In this document: piece after piece, positions 13,012 to 13,075 of the stretch
Layout: every line of letters starts with the position of its first letter
Numbering within the stretch: position 1 is the stretch's first letter
NCBI GenBank assembly: GCA_045660245.1
Contig: JAZRDJ010000089.1
Location: 1 to 13,075 of the forward strand
DNA from: RGIG3872 sp045660245
Lineage (GTDB): Bacteria > Bacillota > Clostridia > Christensenellales > UBA1242
Direction of reading: 5' to 3'
DNA: 13,075 nucleotides
Position numbers and translations under genes: made by a program
The notes under the pieces: model-generated
Database searches by the model: none
What the model was told of the DNA's origin: nothing
The model's input: only the letters and a program-made list of their open reading frames with translations

Positions 13012-13075
13012 CTAAATTTGATGGTTTCTCCAACCATATTAATGAACATCAATAGTTATTGTTGTCACTTTTTAT

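Noticed and set aside
13020..13036. Small hairpin ATGGTT-TCTCC-AACCAT and an open plus-strand frame to the right edge
   Set aside because: A 6-bp AT-rich stem without a T-tract and fewer than 20 codons without a ribosome site. Nothing in the last ~65 bases can be called.

Overview
The window is AT-rich bacterial DNA. Shine-Dalgarno sites are mostly good (AAGGAG, GGAGGTG, AGGGGA), promoters are sigma-A-like, intrinsic terminators are compact, and TAA, TAG and TGA all act as stops. This, with the gene families present (BspA-type repeat surface protein, clostridial-style glycerol-3-phosphate oxidoreductase cassette with a DUF1667 protein, XRE regulator), suggests an uncultured low-GC Firmicutes-type organism, probably an anaerobe from a host-associated community. 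No gene here fixes the lineage more closely. No RNA genes, mobile elements or CRISPR arrays were seen.

Layout. Positions 1-3845 (minus strand) hold the first ~1,281 codons of a very large surface or secreted protein that runs off the left edge. It has a signal/anchor segment, about 900 residues of GGA(I/V)-type beta-helix repeats including a 106-residue internal duplication, then BspA-like leucine-rich repeats. A 291-bp AT-rich spacer (3846-4136) carries its promoter, an 11-bp inverted repeat and the terminator of the next operon. Positions 4137-8692 form a divergent glycerol locus. On the minus strand lies a three-gene operon of overlapping genes (GlpA-like flavoprotein with a [2Fe-2S] domain, GlpB-like FAD oxidoreductase, DUF1667 Cys-rich protein). 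On the plus strand lies glycerol kinase. The two promoters share a 116-bp region, and the glpA promoter is so close to its ATG that the message should be leaderless. A small XRE repressor (8757-8966, minus) converges on glpK across a bidirectional terminator and also looks leaderless.

Positions 9126-10378 (minus) hold a two-gene operon: a hotdog thioesterase and a YhhN-family membrane protein (lysoplasmalogenase family). Its promoter carries a perfect 16-bp palindrome that is probably an operator. A UPF0200-like P-loop kinase (10514-11062) diverges from it. It ends at a bidirectional terminator shared with an integral membrane protein resembling the FAR-17a/AIG1 (Pr6Pr) family (11136-11975, minus). 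The last gene (12067-12960, minus) is a thioredoxin-reductase-like flavoprotein that keeps its redox CxxC but lacks the usual NADPH-binding motifs.

How the genes may work together: glycerol is phosphorylated by GlpK and oxidised to dihydroxyacetone phosphate by the GlpA/GlpB-like/DUF1667 complex. The thioesterase, the YhhN protein and the AIG1-like protein are all plausible lipid-ester or lipid-ether turnover enzymes, so the region leans towards glycerol and lipid metabolism. That link is inference from family membership, not shown by the sequence.
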